NCBI GenBank assembly: GCA_030531305.1
Contig: JAUNNT010000022.1
Location: forward strand, 1-34,448
Reading direction: 5' to 3'
Length of the DNA stretch: 34,448 bases
Source of the DNA: Akkermansia sp.
Lineage (GTDB): Bacteria; Verrucomicrobiota; Verrucomicrobiia; Verrucomicrobiales; Akkermansiaceae
Positions 7,630 to 18,983 of the stretch are shown one piece after another. The position numbers were made by a program, and so were the translations under genes. Below the pieces are notes generated by a model. The model saw only the letters and a program-made list of their open reading frames with translations. It was not told where the DNA came from and ran no database searches. The stretch's first letter is position 1; each line of letters starts with the position of its first letter.

Positions 7630-8696
7630 TGTTCGCCGCCCGCAAAGCGCTGTTTGCCCTTGCGTGGCTTGCCGCTGCCGCGCTGCCGCTGGCAGCCGCC
7701 CCGCAGAACATCGATGCGGCGCAGGAGACCTTTCCCGCCGCCAAGCCCGTGGGGAAGACGCTCTGCCTGCTGATAGACGGCGTGCACGTGGCGGTGTTCG
7801 GCACAACGAACGGCGACGTGGTGGGCGTGCTGGCCTACCCGAACCCGTCCAAGAACCCGGCCCTGCTGGAGAAGATGCGCGATGCGCTGGAGCTGGAGAA
7901 CACCGACATCAAATACTTCGGCGACAAGAAGCGCCCCGCCGCGTTCATGCTCTGCAAGGGCGTGGCAGGCAAGTATGCCAAGGCCAGCGCGGGCGCCTTC
8001 GCGGAAACGGTCGGAGAGGCCCTGGCCTTCGTGGCCGCGGGCGGCGACTTCTCGCCCGACAAGGTGGCGGACGATGCCTTCGTGTGGAAGATGAGCGGCT
8101 CCAACATGCAGGTGGCCTTCCCCATCACCGAGGGCAAAATCAAGGTGCTGGAAGCCATCGGCGCCGCCGCGCGCAGCATGAACGGCCACAAGGCGGAAAA
8201 GCTTTGGGAAAAGCTCGGCATGTCCGCGGACGGCAAGGAGGTGGACCGCAACACCAGCAAGATGATCGCCCAGTTCATCGGCTGTGATGCCATCTTCTTC
8301 ACCAACCGCTCCATGGACAAGGATTTCTGGAAGAACGTCCGTGAGAACAAGCCCGAACGCGGCGGCAAGAACAAGAAGGTCAACATGAGCGTGGTCCGCA
8401 CGGACGACAAGCGCATCCTGCTGGGCGATGAGGAAATCCTGCGCAACGGCGACCCCGGGAGGGACGACTTCGACACCATCTGGCCCACGGAATCCGCCAC
8501 CTGGCCCGGCGCCCTGGCCGTAAACGATACTCCCGAGGAGGAGGTGAAGAAGGACAAGCCCAAGAAGACCGAGCGCGTGGTCGTGGTGGAGAGGAAGAGC
8601 GACCCCGAACCCGAGCCCATGGGCGCGGAGCAGAAGCGCACCCTCACGCCCGCCCAGGCCATGGACGAGTACCTGCAATACCTGCAGGAACTGTAA
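7629..8696 (+). CDS. Secreted protein of unknown function
   Basis: The 355-residue protein is not recognised. It has a signal peptide ending near LAAA-PQ (about residue 24), a folded region of some 250 residues containing LLIDGVHVAVFG and related hydrophobic strands, then a Lys/Glu/Pro-rich low-complexity segment near the C-terminus (about 302-335) and a final amphipathic stretch. The start is the ATG that overlaps the kinase stop codon, implying translational coupling. A secreted protein coupled to a cytoplasmic sugar kinase may indicate shared glycan use, but this is context only. Confidence 0.75.
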   Translation: MFAARKALFALAWLAAAALPLAAAPQNIDAAQETFPAAKPVGKTLCLLIDGVHVAVFGTTNGDVVGVLAYPNPSKNPALLEKMRDALELENTDIKYFGDKKRPAAFMLCKGVAGKYAKASAGAFAETVGEALAFVAAGGDFSPDKVADDAFVWKMSGSNMQVAFPITEGKIKVLEAIGAAARSMNGHKAEKLWEKLGMSADGKEVDRNTSKMIAQFIGCDAIFFTNRSMDKDFWKNVRENKPERGGKNKKVNMSVVRTDDKRILLGDEEILRNGDPGRDDFDTIWPTESATWPGALAVNDTPEEEVKKDKPKKTERVVVVERKSDPEPEPMGAEQKRTLTPAQAMDEYLQYLQEL

Positions 8697-8718
8697 GTTT
8701 TTATGGTGCTGCGCCAGC

Positions 8719-9013
8719 GTTGGCGTGTATCCACCCCGCACGGAGGCGGGGTTGCGTTAGTTGTAAGTGCAAAGGGGGACACCCCCCAGGCTGACGCCTG
8801 GGGCTGGGAAAAGTGAACGCCGCCAAGGCGGCTCAAAGTCAGCGCGCCATATGGCGCGAAGCATAGACGTTGCCGCGCGGCTCCGCTGCGCCTATATTTG
8901 AGCCGCTTTGCGGCGATAACTTTTTCCAGCCCACGGCGTAAGCCGTGGGGGTAACCACGCCCGATACGTCTCGGCACGTAACCCCGCCTTGCGCGGGGTG
9001 GATACACGCCAAC
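8719..9013. repeat. Nested inverted-repeat element (295 bp)
   Basis: The outer arms 8719-8739 and 8993-9013 are perfect 21-bp reverse complements, and pairing continues at 8744-8753 with 8980-8989. Inside lie two independent hairpins, 8784-8791/8796-8803 and 8931-8937/8942-8948. Next come second-level imperfect arms at 8803-8837 and 8897-8930. Near the centre is a perfect 16-bp palindrome at 8843-8858 around CATATG. The element fills almost all of the gap between convergent genes ending at 8696 and 9017. It has no credible ORF. It may serve as a bidirectional terminator and looks like a composite of palindromic units or a MITE. Confidence 0.85.
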
Positions 9014-9016
9014 ATT

Positions 9017-10228
9017 TTACTGCTTGGTGGAGCGGTAGTCCGGGCGGTTGGCGAGAATGGCCTTGGCCTCCCCCAGAAGGAAGAAGGAGCCGCAAATCAG
9101 GGTGCCGGGGGCGAGGTGCTGCAGGGCGTCCTCCAGCGTGGCGGGCGTGGAGACGGGGGCGCTGCTGACGGCGCGCACCTTGGCGGCCATCTCGTCCTGC
9201 GGCAGGATGCGGGGACTCTGCACGGGCGGCAGCACCCACTCGCCCACCAGCGGGGAGAGCAGGCCGATGACCTCGTCCAGCGCCTTGTCGGCGGAGCCGG
9301 CGTAGATGCAGCGCGCCTTGGTGTCGGGGAATTCCTTTTTCCACGTTTCCACGAGCACGCGGATGGCGGGCGGGTTGTGCGCGCCGTCCATGACGACGCC
9401 GGGCAGGATTTCCTCGAAGCGGCCGGGCCAGCGAACCTCCGCCAGGCCGCGCGCCTCCTCCTCCGCGGAGCAGAGGAAGTGCGGCAGCGCGTGCAGCGCG
9501 GCCAGCGCCAGCGCGGCGTTCATTTTCTGGTGGCTTCCGCGCAGGCCGAGCGGCTGTTCGCAGGGTTCGGAGACGATGCGGTAGTCGGTGTCCATGCGCT
9601 GTGCGGCCTCGTGGATGGCGCGCAGGGCGTCCGGCTGTTGCGGTGCGGAGAGGGCGGGGCGGTGCCAGGCGATGATGGCGGCCTTCTCTCCGGCAATCTC
9701 GTAGAGCGTGTTGCCGAGGTACTGCATGTGGTCCATGCCGACGGGTGTGATGACGGCCACGTCCTTGGGCACGGCGTTGGTGGCGTCCAGGCGGCCGCCC
9801 ATGCCGGTTTCCAAGATGATGATGTCCACGGCGCGCTCCGCGAAGTGCATCATGGCCACCGCCAGCACGATTTCAAAGAAGGTGGGCGGGGTTTCCCAAT
9901 CGGCGATGGTGTCCTTCACCTTGCCGATGAGGCGCGCGGCGTCTGCATCCGGGATGTCCTCGCCGTTCACGCGGATGCGCTCGTTGAACGCCACCAGGTG
10001 GGGCGAGGTGAACAGGCCCGTGGAGTATCCGGCGGCGCGCGCCACGGATTCCGCGAACGCGCAGGTGGAGCCCTTGCCGTTGGTGCCCGCCACGTGGATG
10101 ACGCGGGCGTGCGGCTCGCTCACGCCGCACTCGCGCAGCAGGCGGCGCATGCCGTCCAGCCCCAGCTTGATGCCGAACACCTGTGTGGCGTACAGCCAGT
10201 CCAGCGCGTCTGCGAGTCCGGTGAACAC
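9017..10228 (-). CDS. folC: Folylpolyglutamate synthase / dihydrofolate synthase
   Basis: The 403-residue cytoplasmic ligase adds glutamate to folates, and in many bacteria also makes dihydrofolate from dihydropteroate. Family hallmarks are the P-loop VAGTNGKGST (about 47-56), the following SPHL with FNERI, and the ETGMGGRLDATN block, with the C-terminal domain carrying the VMDGAHNP motif. Length is normal. The start is GTG, 4 nt after the ahcY stop codon, so the two genes form a tight operon and FolC probably depends on translational coupling. Whether it has both activities cannot be told from sequence alone. Confidence 0.93.
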   Translation of the reverse strand: MFTGLADALDWLYATQVFGIKLGLDGMRRLLRECGVSEPHARVIHVAGTNGKGSTCAFAESVARAAGYSTGLFTSPHLVAFNERIRVNGEDIPDADAARLIGKVKDTIADWETPPTFFEIVLAVAMMHFAERAVDIIILETGMGGRLDATNAVPKDVAVITPVGMDHMQYLGNTLYEIAGEKAAIIAWHRPALSAPQQPDALRAIHEAAQRMDTDYRIVSEPCEQPLGLRGSHQKMNAALALAALHALPHFLCSAEEEARGLAEVRWPGRFEEILPGVVMDGAHNPPAIRVLVETWKKEFPDTKARCIYAGSADKALDEVIGLLSPLVGEWVLPPVQSPRILPQDEMAAKVRAVSSAPVSTPATLEDALQHLAPGTLICGSFFLLGEAKAILANRPDYRSTKQ

Positions 10229-10232
10229 GGTA

Positions 10233-11645
<1,413 letters not shown>

Positions 11646-11654
11646 GTTGCGCCC

Positions 11655-11683
11655 AGTCTACCCCAATCCCCGCGGCTGGTCAA
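11655..11683 (-). promoter_or_regulatory. ahcY-folC promoter
   Basis: On the minus strand: TTGACC (11683-11678), a 17-bp spacer and TAGACT (11660-11655), then 9 nt to the ATG at 11645. This predicts a leader of at most a few nucleotides. It is divergent from the promoter at 11728-11756. Confidence 0.7.
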
Positions 11684-11727
11684 GAACCATACGGCCGGCC
11701 GTTGCGCGCGCGGCGGGAAAAATAAAC

Positions 11728-11756
11728 TTGTTCCCCCGCGCGGCGCGTGGTACATT
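11728..11756 (+). promoter_or_regulatory. Promoter of the 11764 gene
   Basis: TTGTTC (11728-11733), a 17-bp spacer and TACATT (11751-11756), with 7 nt to the ATG at 11764. The spacing again leaves no leader. The -35 is the weakest of the set. Confidence 0.6.
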
Positions 11757-11763
11757 TTTCAGC

Positions 11764-12720
11764 ATGAAACGCGCTGCTGGCATCTTGGCGACGGCGTTCC
11801 TGCTGCTTGCGGCGGGAACCGCGCAGGCTTTGCAAATCAAGGATGTTGACACCTCGCTCACCCGCGTGCGGGCGGACAGGGAGCTCACCAAGGACTACAA
11901 GTACCGCGTGCTGCAGGACATGGCGGTGCGCCGCACCTGGATGGTGGACAAGGACTGCCGCGTGAGCCTGGACTTCGACACCTCCAACGGCAAGCTCATC
12001 TTCGTGCTGGTGGAGTACAAGGGCGGGGTGGACAGGGACCGCGTGGACGACGACACGGAGACCATCCTCCAGGACACCGACATCAAGTGGAAGAAGCTGG
12101 CCAAGAACAAGCAGGGCAAGTACGGCGTGAAGAACGCCCGCGTGGCCAAGGCCAACAACGGCTTCTACATCTTCCAGGAGTACAACAAGAAGAACAAGTG
12201 CGTGCGCCTCATGATGACCGCCGCGCACCCGGAGGAGAACCGCCGCGACATGCAGGACGCCTCCGACTCCTCCCACGTGACCGCACTGGGCAGCACCGCC
12301 GGCGGCAGCGTGGTCAAGCAGATCAAGGCGGAGGAGGAGCGCCGCCTCCGCACACCCAACCAGGCCACCCAGGCCGCCCCCGAACCCAAGGTGGAGAACC
12401 CCGTCAAGGAACCCAGGAAGCCCGCTCCCAAGCCCAAGGCCCCCGAACCGGAGCCGCTGGATGACGACACCGTCGATGACACCGAAGGCGGCGTGCTGGT
12501 GAGCGAGAAGGTCTCCCCCATGGAGTGGCTGGAGGAACACGGCATCGGCCAGGACCGCCTCATCCAGATAGGCGGCGGGCTGGTTGCCCTCATCCTGCTC
12601 TTCTCCATCATCGGCTACGCGCGCCGCCGCGCCGCCCAGAAGCGCATCCTGCAGCGCGTGCAGGAACTGCGCCAGGGAACGGACGACGAGGATGAGGAGG
12701 ACGACGATTCCGAGGAATAG
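11764..12720 (+). CDS. Single-pass membrane protein with acidic tail, unknown function
   Basis: The 318-residue protein is not recognised. Visible parts, in order: a Sec signal peptide ending near AQA (about residue 21); a charged domain of about 150 residues; a Pro/Lys/Glu-rich linker (about 198-240); a transmembrane helix at roughly 269-287; and a C-terminal tail with a basic patch (RRRAAQKR) followed by a run of Asp and Glu. The expected topology is extracytoplasmic domain out, short acidic tail in. The start at 11764 is supported by both the signal peptide and the promoter. It is divergent from ahcY and appears to be transcribed alone. Confidence 0.78.
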   Translation: MKRAAGILATAFLLLAAGTAQALQIKDVDTSLTRVRADRELTKDYKYRVLQDMAVRRTWMVDKDCRVSLDFDTSNGKLIFVLVEYKGGVDRDRVDDDTETILQDTDIKWKKLAKNKQGKYGVKNARVAKANNGFYIFQEYNKKNKCVRLMMTAAHPEENRRDMQDASDSSHVTALGSTAGGSVVKQIKAEEERRLRTPNQATQAAPEPKVENPVKEPRKPAPKPKAPEPEPLDDDTVDDTEGGVLVSEKVSPMEWLEEHGIGQDRLIQIGGGLVALILLFSIIGYARRRAAQKRILQRVQELRQGTDDEDEEDDDSEE

Positions 12721-12727
12721 GGCGTAC

Positions 12728-12756
12728 TTGACTTGCCTGCGGCGAGCCCGTATAAT
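12728..12756 (+). promoter_or_regulatory. Promoter of the DJ-1/PfpI-mnmG pair
   Basis: TTGACT (12728-12733), a 17-bp spacer and consensus TATAAT (12751-12756). The ATG at 12764 lies 7 nt downstream. This is among the two strongest promoter matches in the window and the clearest example of the leaderless layout. Confidence 0.8.
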
Positions 12757-12763
12757 CGCGGGC

Positions 12764-13309
12764 ATGAAACCCATTCTGTTCATTGTAGCCCCGGGGTTCG
12801 AGGAAATCGAGCTCGCCGCACCGGTCGACATCCTGCGCCGCCTGGAGATACCCGTGGTCACCGCGGGCCTGCAGGGCCGTACGGCGGAAGGCGCGCACGG
12901 CGTGCCCGTGACCGCGGACATGCTGATGGTGGACGTGGACCCGGAGCAGTATGACGGCATCGTTCTGCCGGGCGGTCCCGCATCGTGGACGCTGCGCGAC
13001 ACGCCGGGCGTGCTCGCGCTGGTGCGCGCGTTCCACGCGGCGGGCAAGCTGGTGGGAGCCATCTGCGCGGCGCCCATTGCGCTGGAGGCCGCGGGCGTGC
13101 TGGAAGGCCGCCGCGTGACCTGCTACCCCGCCGTGAAGGGAGACCTGAAATCCGCCGCGGAAGTGCTGGACACCCCCGCCGCCACGGACGGCAACATCGT
13201 GACGGGTCGCGGGCCCGGCGCCGCGCTGGAGTTCGGCTTCGCGTTGGCGGACTACCTGGGCTGCGCGGAGAAGACGCCCTCTTTGCGCCGCGACATGTGC
13301 GTGTGCTGA
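12764..13309 (+). CDS. DJ-1/PfpI (ThiJ/YajL-like) family protein
   Basis: The 181-residue protein belongs to the DJ-1 branch of the class I glutamine amidotransferase-like fold. E16 in GFEEIE matches the conserved glutamate near the active site. C101 in GAICAAP matches the nucleophile-elbow cysteine (Cys106 of human DJ-1). The GRGPG block after it is also typical. Length is normal. Family members act in protein repair, glyoxal or methylglyoxal handling, or oxidative stress; which applies here is unknown. mnmG starts 10 nt after its stop, so the two are probably cotranscribed. Confidence 0.88.
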   Translation: MKPILFIVAPGFEEIELAAPVDILRRLEIPVVTAGLQGRTAEGAHGVPVTADMLMVDVDPEQYDGIVLPGGPASWTLRDTPGVLALVRAFHAAGKLVGAICAAPIALEAAGVLEGRRVTCYPAVKGDLKSAAEVLDTPAATDGNIVTGRGPGAALEFGFALADYLGCAEKTPSLRRDMCVC

Positions 13310-13319
13310 TTCCCCGTTC

Positions 13320-15185
<1,866 letters not shown>

Positions 15186-15202
15186 TCCGCCAAAATGCGT
15201 CC

Positions 15203-15231
15203 TTGCCAAACGGGCGCGGGGTTGCTATACT
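15203..15231 (+). promoter_or_regulatory. Promoter of the 15239 gene
   Basis: TTGCCA (15203-15208), a 17-bp spacer and TATACT (15226-15231), with 7 nt to the ATG at 15239. It lies in the 53-bp gap after mnmG, so the next two genes form a separate unit with a predicted leaderless transcript. Confidence 0.75.
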
Positions 15232-15238
15232 GCGGGGC

Positions 15239-15907
15239 ATGAAGCCGCTCACAAAGCTGGGTGAAAAGCAGATGGAGGACGGCAGCGTGTGGGAGCTGTG
15301 GGAGCGCGACGGCGAACTCTCCCTGCAGCACGACGGGCTGCCGTGCGCCGGCAGCTTCACCCACGGGAGCGAGGAGGCCATGGCCGAAATCGCCACCTCC
15401 CCCATCACCCGCGCAGGCCAGCCCCAAATCATGATTGCCGGGCTCGGCCTCGGCTACGGCCTCGCCAAGGCCATGCAATGCCTCCCCAAGGAAAAGGCAC
15501 GCTTCATTGTGGCGGAACCCGTGGACGCCGTCGTCGACTGGAACCGGCAACACAGCGAGAACAAAGCCGCCCTGGACGACCCGCGCGTGACCGTGGAGTG
15601 CGCCTCGGCGGCGGATTTGTGCCGCAAGCGCACGGGGTCGCTGCATGCCATCCTACTGCGCCACACCTTTGCGCGGTGCGAGATGAACCTGGGCGACGCG
15701 CAGGCGTTCTTCAACGCGCTGAAGGGCGGCAGCCTCCTGGCCATCACCCTTTCCAAGCGCGACAAGCGCCTGGAGGGCACGCTCGGCAAGGCCGGGTTCG
15801 AGACCAGCACCTCCCCCGTTCCCGCATCCTCCAAGGGCAAGCAGAACCGCATGCACATCCTCCTGCTGGCGCGGCGCGGCAGGTTCGTGCCCTTCGCAGA
15901 ACGATAA
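15239..15907 (+). CDS. Spermidine-synthase-like / class I SAM-binding fold protein
   Basis: The 222-residue protein resembles short bacterial homologues of polyamine synthases. A beta-hairpin-like N-terminus is followed by the nucleotide-binding loop GLGLGYGL (68-75) and an acidic residue at the end of the next strand (E92 in VAEPVD), as in class I Rossmann methyltransferases. The usual spermidine-synthase active-site Asp motifs are not obvious. It may be a methyltransferase or a catalytically altered relative rather than a true spermidine synthase. Start choice rests on the strong promoter 7 nt upstream. The FtsB/DivIC-like gene follows after 15 nt. Confidence 0.65.
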   Translation: MKPLTKLGEKQMEDGSVWELWERDGELSLQHDGLPCAGSFTHGSEEAMAEIATSPITRAGQPQIMIAGLGLGYGLAKAMQCLPKEKARFIVAEPVDAVVDWNRQHSENKAALDDPRVTVECASAADLCRKRTGSLHAILLRHTFARCEMNLGDAQAFFNALKGGSLLAITLSKRDKRLEGTLGKAGFETSTSPVPASSKGKQNRMHILLLARRGRFVPFAER

Positions 15908-15922
15908 CACCTCCTTTTCGCC

Positions 15923-16324
15923 ATGCCGCTTTCCTTCCCCTATTCCGCACGCCGCTCGCTGGACGAGCGGGAGCAGCTGATGGAGAGCCGCCAGCACGGC
16001 ATCTCCGGCCTGATCGTGCTGGCGGGTGTCATCCTGCTGGTGCTGGTGCTTTTCCTCGGCTCCCTGCTGGTCCTCAATCCCCTGATGGAGCTCTACAAGC
16101 TGGAGCAGGACCGCGACCAGGCGCAGGACGAGTTCCGCCGTGCCAAGGCTGCCGAAACCCAGGCCTACAACGAGTTCCACTGGATGATGGACCCGGAGTA
16201 TTTTGAGCAGGTGGCTCGCGACCGCGCCAACCAGGCCAAGGCCGGGGAAACCGTCATCCACCGCCCCGCGCCGGAGCGCCGCCCCAATTCCGCCACGCCT
16301 CCGCCGCAGCCCGCCAGGAATTGA
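15923..16324 (+). CDS. FtsB/DivIC-like septum formation initiator protein
   Basis: The 133-residue bitopic protein has a short cytoplasmic N-terminus, one transmembrane helix at about 27-50, a charged heptad-like segment (57-83) likely to form a coiled coil, and then PEYFEQVARDRANQAKAGE. That last block matches the family pattern in which an ARE/ARD motif is followed by a Pro/Ala-Gly-Glu turn. A Pro-rich tail ends the protein. In E. coli FtsB pairs with FtsL and FtsQ to activate septal peptidoglycan synthesis. It lies 15 nt after the preceding gene and is convergent with the Aas-like gene 30 bp away. Confidence 0.75.
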   Translation: MPLSFPYSARRSLDEREQLMESRQHGISGLIVLAGVILLVLVLFLGSLLVLNPLMELYKLEQDRDQAQDEFRRAKAAETQAYNEFHWMMDPEYFEQVARDRANQAKAGETVIHRPAPERRPNSATPPPQPARN

Positions 16325-16354
16325 CGCCGACACAGGTACCCATCAGGCCCTCCA

Positions 16355-18553
16355 TCACGCCATGCGCTCCAGGGTTTGCTTGGCGAGCTGGCAGGCGGCC
16401 GGGTAGTCCAGGCGGCCGTTGGGAAGGCGGGGGATTTTGGCAACGCTGAGGATGACGTCCGGGCACCAGTTTTCCGAGTAGCCCTCGTTGCGGATGGCGT
16501 AGCGGAGCACGGAGATGTCGGGCGGCAGGGCCTCCGGCGGCAGCGTGGTGAGCATGATGAGGTGGTCGCGCGCATCGCGGTCCGTGAGCGTGACAACGGC
16601 GAGCCTGCGCTCCCCGTCTTTCGTATCCCTGGCGTCCAGGCCCTCCATCAAGATGTTTTCCAGCGCGGCGTGGGGGATGAATTCGCCGCGCACCACGGCG
16701 TAGCGCTCCTTGGTGCCGAAGACGCGCAGGCGGCCCTCCGCGTCCACCATGGCGAGGTCCCCCGTGCGGAGCCAGCCGTTGCGGATGTTGGCGACGGTTG
16801 CCTCGTCGTCGTCCTCGTAGCCGCGGGTGAGGGCGGCGCCGCGCACCCAGAGCAGGCCGGGCGTGTTGATGGGCAGCAGGTTCCTCGGCTGGCGGGGGTC
16901 GCTGATGCTGACGGCCATGCCCGGCAGGGGTTCGCCGATGGCGGCGGCGTAGGCTTGCGGTCCCGCCTGGCGCGGGAACTCTGAGGCGGGTTCTACGGCG
17001 CGGGAGAGGGAGACGAGCGATCCGGCCTCCGCCAGCGTGTATGCGCCCGCCAATGGCGTGTGGAGCTGCGTTTCCACCGCCTTCGCCACGCCTGGCGGCA
17101 CGGGGCCTCCCGCCGCCACCAGGTGTTTCAGGGAGAGCAGGGGAACGTTCTCGCCGTCCGCCACCAGGGCGTGCGCCAGGTCGGGCGTGCCGATGGCGGC
17201 GGTGATGTTGTGCTGCAACACCAGATCGCGCAGGCGGCCGCCCGCGTATTCGGGCGAGGGGTAGGTGACCATGTTGTAGCCGTAGAGCAGCGGCATGAGC
17301 AGGCTGGGGATGAAGCCCGCGCTGCAATAGAGCGGTGCGGCGCAGAGCATGTTGTCGCCCGCCTGCAGCTGCATGCGGCTTTGCAGGGATATGAGGTTGA
17401 AGAGGGCCATGCGGTGCGTGAGCGCGATGGCTTTCGGCCCGCCCGCGGTGCTGCCGCTGAACACCAGCGCCAATTCGTCGCTTGCCTTCCTTTGCGGCAG
17501 CTTCAGGTAGCGCAGCAGGTATTCGGTCTTGACGCGGTGGACGAGAGTGCGCCACACGCGCATGCGGCCCTTGCCCAGCTCCTCCAGCACGGAATCGATG
17601 AAGACGAGGTCGCGCTTGTTGGGCCACTCGAATTCGCTTTGCTTGGAGACGAAGTGCTCCTCTGTGATGAAGCGTGTGACGTGCGCGCGGAGCATCATCT
17701 GCCGTACGATTTCCGGGGCGGCGTTGTAGTTGATGTTGACGGGAGTGATGCCGGCGAAGATACAGGCGAGGTTGGCGAGTGCGGCGCGCTTGCCGGGCGG
17801 CAGGATGACGCCCAGGCGCTTGTTGCCGATTTCGCGGCGCAGGAGGCGCCCCAGCATCAGCGCGTACGCCAGCAGGTGGTGGTACGGCAGCTCCGTGTCG
17901 TCGATGCCGTCGATGATTTTGCCGTCCGCATGGCTCTTCATGCTGACGAGCAGCATGCGCGCCAGCGAGCAGTCCTCCGGCAGGGGCAGCTCCGCGAACA
18001 TGTCCGCCGCGCATTCCATCCACGCCTCCTGCAGGCGCGCGCCCTGCATCACGCCGCCGATGTCCGGCAGCACGCGCATGCGGATTTCATGGCAGGGCAG
18101 GTGCGTGGTCACGGTGTTCTCCATGCCCTCGTTGAACATGCCCACGTACACCGGAACCGTGAACAGGGAGCAGCCGTCCATGTGGCTCAGCAGCGCCCCC
18201 GGCACATCCGTGAGCGTCGCGCCGTCGCCGTCTTCCCGCGGCCCCGCCAGCAGCACCACGTGCCGCCGGGAGTCCCGGTTCTTGTCCATCACGTCGTGGA
18301 TTTGCTCCGCGAGCATGATGCCGCTCTGGCGCGCGAGCGAGCCCAAGATGCCCGCGGCGCGGCTCCGCCGCAGGTAGTCCATGATGTCCGCGCCGGGCAG
18401 GTGGCCTTCCACCACCAGCCAGGCCACGCGCGAGGGACCGCCCAGCATGGACTCAAGCTCCTGCAGGAGCTCGAGGCTGGGCATGCGGTTGGGCACGATG
18501 AACGCGGGCCGCGCGGGCAGGTGTTCCCTCCCCTCTATGCGGATGGCTGCCAT
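16355..18553 (-). CDS. Aas-like fusion: degenerate acyltransferase domain plus acyl-ACP/acyl-CoA synthetase domain
   Basis: The 732-residue protein has the layout of Aas (2-acyl-glycerophosphoethanolamine acyltransferase / acyl-ACP synthetase). The first 200 residues correspond to a PlsC-type domain, but the catalytic HxxxxD motif is lost: the equivalent stretch reads NRMPSLE (22-28), with His and Asp replaced by Arg and Glu. From about 220 on it is an AMP-binding synthetase, with SGSTAGGPKAIALTH at 366-380 and the GWLRTGDL block. The usual catalytic Lys near the C-terminus (family pattern GK) appears as R714 in PNGRLDY. Both centres are therefore altered. It may use other substrates or be regulatory. 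It is third in the phosphatase-mscL operon, 18 nt after mscL. Confidence 0.75.
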   Translation of the reverse strand: MAAIRIEGREHLPARPAFIVPNRMPSLELLQELESMLGGPSRVAWLVVEGHLPGADIMDYLRRSRAAGILGSLARQSGIMLAEQIHDVMDKNRDSRRHVVLLAGPREDGDGATLTDVPGALLSHMDGCSLFTVPVYVGMFNEGMENTVTTHLPCHEIRMRVLPDIGGVMQGARLQEAWMECAADMFAELPLPEDCSLARMLLVSMKSHADGKIIDGIDDTELPYHHLLAYALMLGRLLRREIGNKRLGVILPPGKRAALANLACIFAGITPVNINYNAAPEIVRQMMLRAHVTRFITEEHFVSKQSEFEWPNKRDLVFIDSVLEELGKGRMRVWRTLVHRVKTEYLLRYLKLPQRKASDELALVFSGSTAGGPKAIALTHRMALFNLISLQSRMQLQAGDNMLCAAPLYCSAGFIPSLLMPLLYGYNMVTYPSPEYAGGRLRDLVLQHNITAAIGTPDLAHALVADGENVPLLSLKHLVAAGGPVPPGVAKAVETQLHTPLAGAYTLAEAGSLVSLSRAVEPASEFPRQAGPQAYAAAIGEPLPGMAVSISDPRQPRNLLPINTPGLLWVRGAALTRGYEDDDEATVANIRNGWLRTGDLAMVDAEGRLRVFGTKERYAVVRGEFIPHAALENILMEGLDARDTKDGERRLAVVTLTDRDARDHLIMLTTLPPEALPPDISVLRYAIRNEGYSENWCPDVILSVAKIPRLPNGRLDYPAACQLAKQTLERMA

Positions 18554-18571
18554 GGATGGCCGTGCTGCGCG

Positions 18572-18964
18572 CTACTTGCGGAGCGCGTCGCGGATTTCGC
18601 GCAGAAGCTGGATGTCTTCCGGGGTGGGTGCGGGAGCTTCCTCCTTGGGCTCCTCCTTGTCCTTGGCGCGCAGCTTGCACAGCACGCGGATGGCGAAGAA
18701 GATGGACAGGGAGATGATCAGGAAGTCGATGATGGTCTGGATGAACGAGCCGTACTTCACGCCGTTCCACGCCAGCGTCTCCAGCGTGGTGTCCGGCGAG
18801 ATGAGCAGGATGGCCGGCATGATGACATCGTTCACCAGGGACGTGACAATCTTGCCGAACGCGCCGCCGATGATGACGCCGACGGCCATGTCCATCACGT
18901 TGCCCTTGAGGGCGAACTCCTTGAATTCCTTCACCCAGGCGGGTGTGATTTTCTGTATTTCCAT
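18572..18964 (-). CDS. mscL: Large-conductance mechanosensitive channel
   Basis: The 130-residue inner-membrane protein forms the pentameric pore that opens under membrane tension to release solutes on osmotic downshift. The family signature is clear: an N-terminal amphipathic helix (EFKEFALKGNVMDMAVGVIIGGAFGKIV region), a periplasmic loop, a second membrane helix (FLIISLSIFFAIRVL) and a charged C-terminal bundle helix. Length is normal. The gene lies 19 nt after the histidine phosphatase gene and 18 nt before the Aas-like gene, so all three are probably one transcript. Confidence 0.96.
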   Translation of the reverse strand: MEIQKITPAWVKEFKEFALKGNVMDMAVGVIIGGAFGKIVTSLVNDVIMPAILLISPDTTLETLAWNGVKYGSFIQTIIDFLIISLSIFFAIRVLCKLRAKDKEEPKEEAPAPTPEDIQLLREIRDALRK

Positions 18965-18983
18965 AATGACGATTGGGTTTTGG

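Noticed and set aside
5494..7806. A 770-codon open frame on the minus strand
   Set aside because: It lies antisense to two well-supported genes (the secreted protein and the kinase). Its composition, rich in His, Arg, Val, Gly and Leu without motifs, is what GC-rich codon structure gives in the opposite frame.
8697..9016. Small protein genes in the 320-bp gap
   Set aside because: All frames here run through palindromic repeat sequence, none has a family motif, and the structure explains the whole segment.
11646..11660. SAH riboswitch upstream of ahcY
   Set aside because: The promoter -10 box ends 9 nt before the ATG, so no leader RNA exists to hold a riboswitch.
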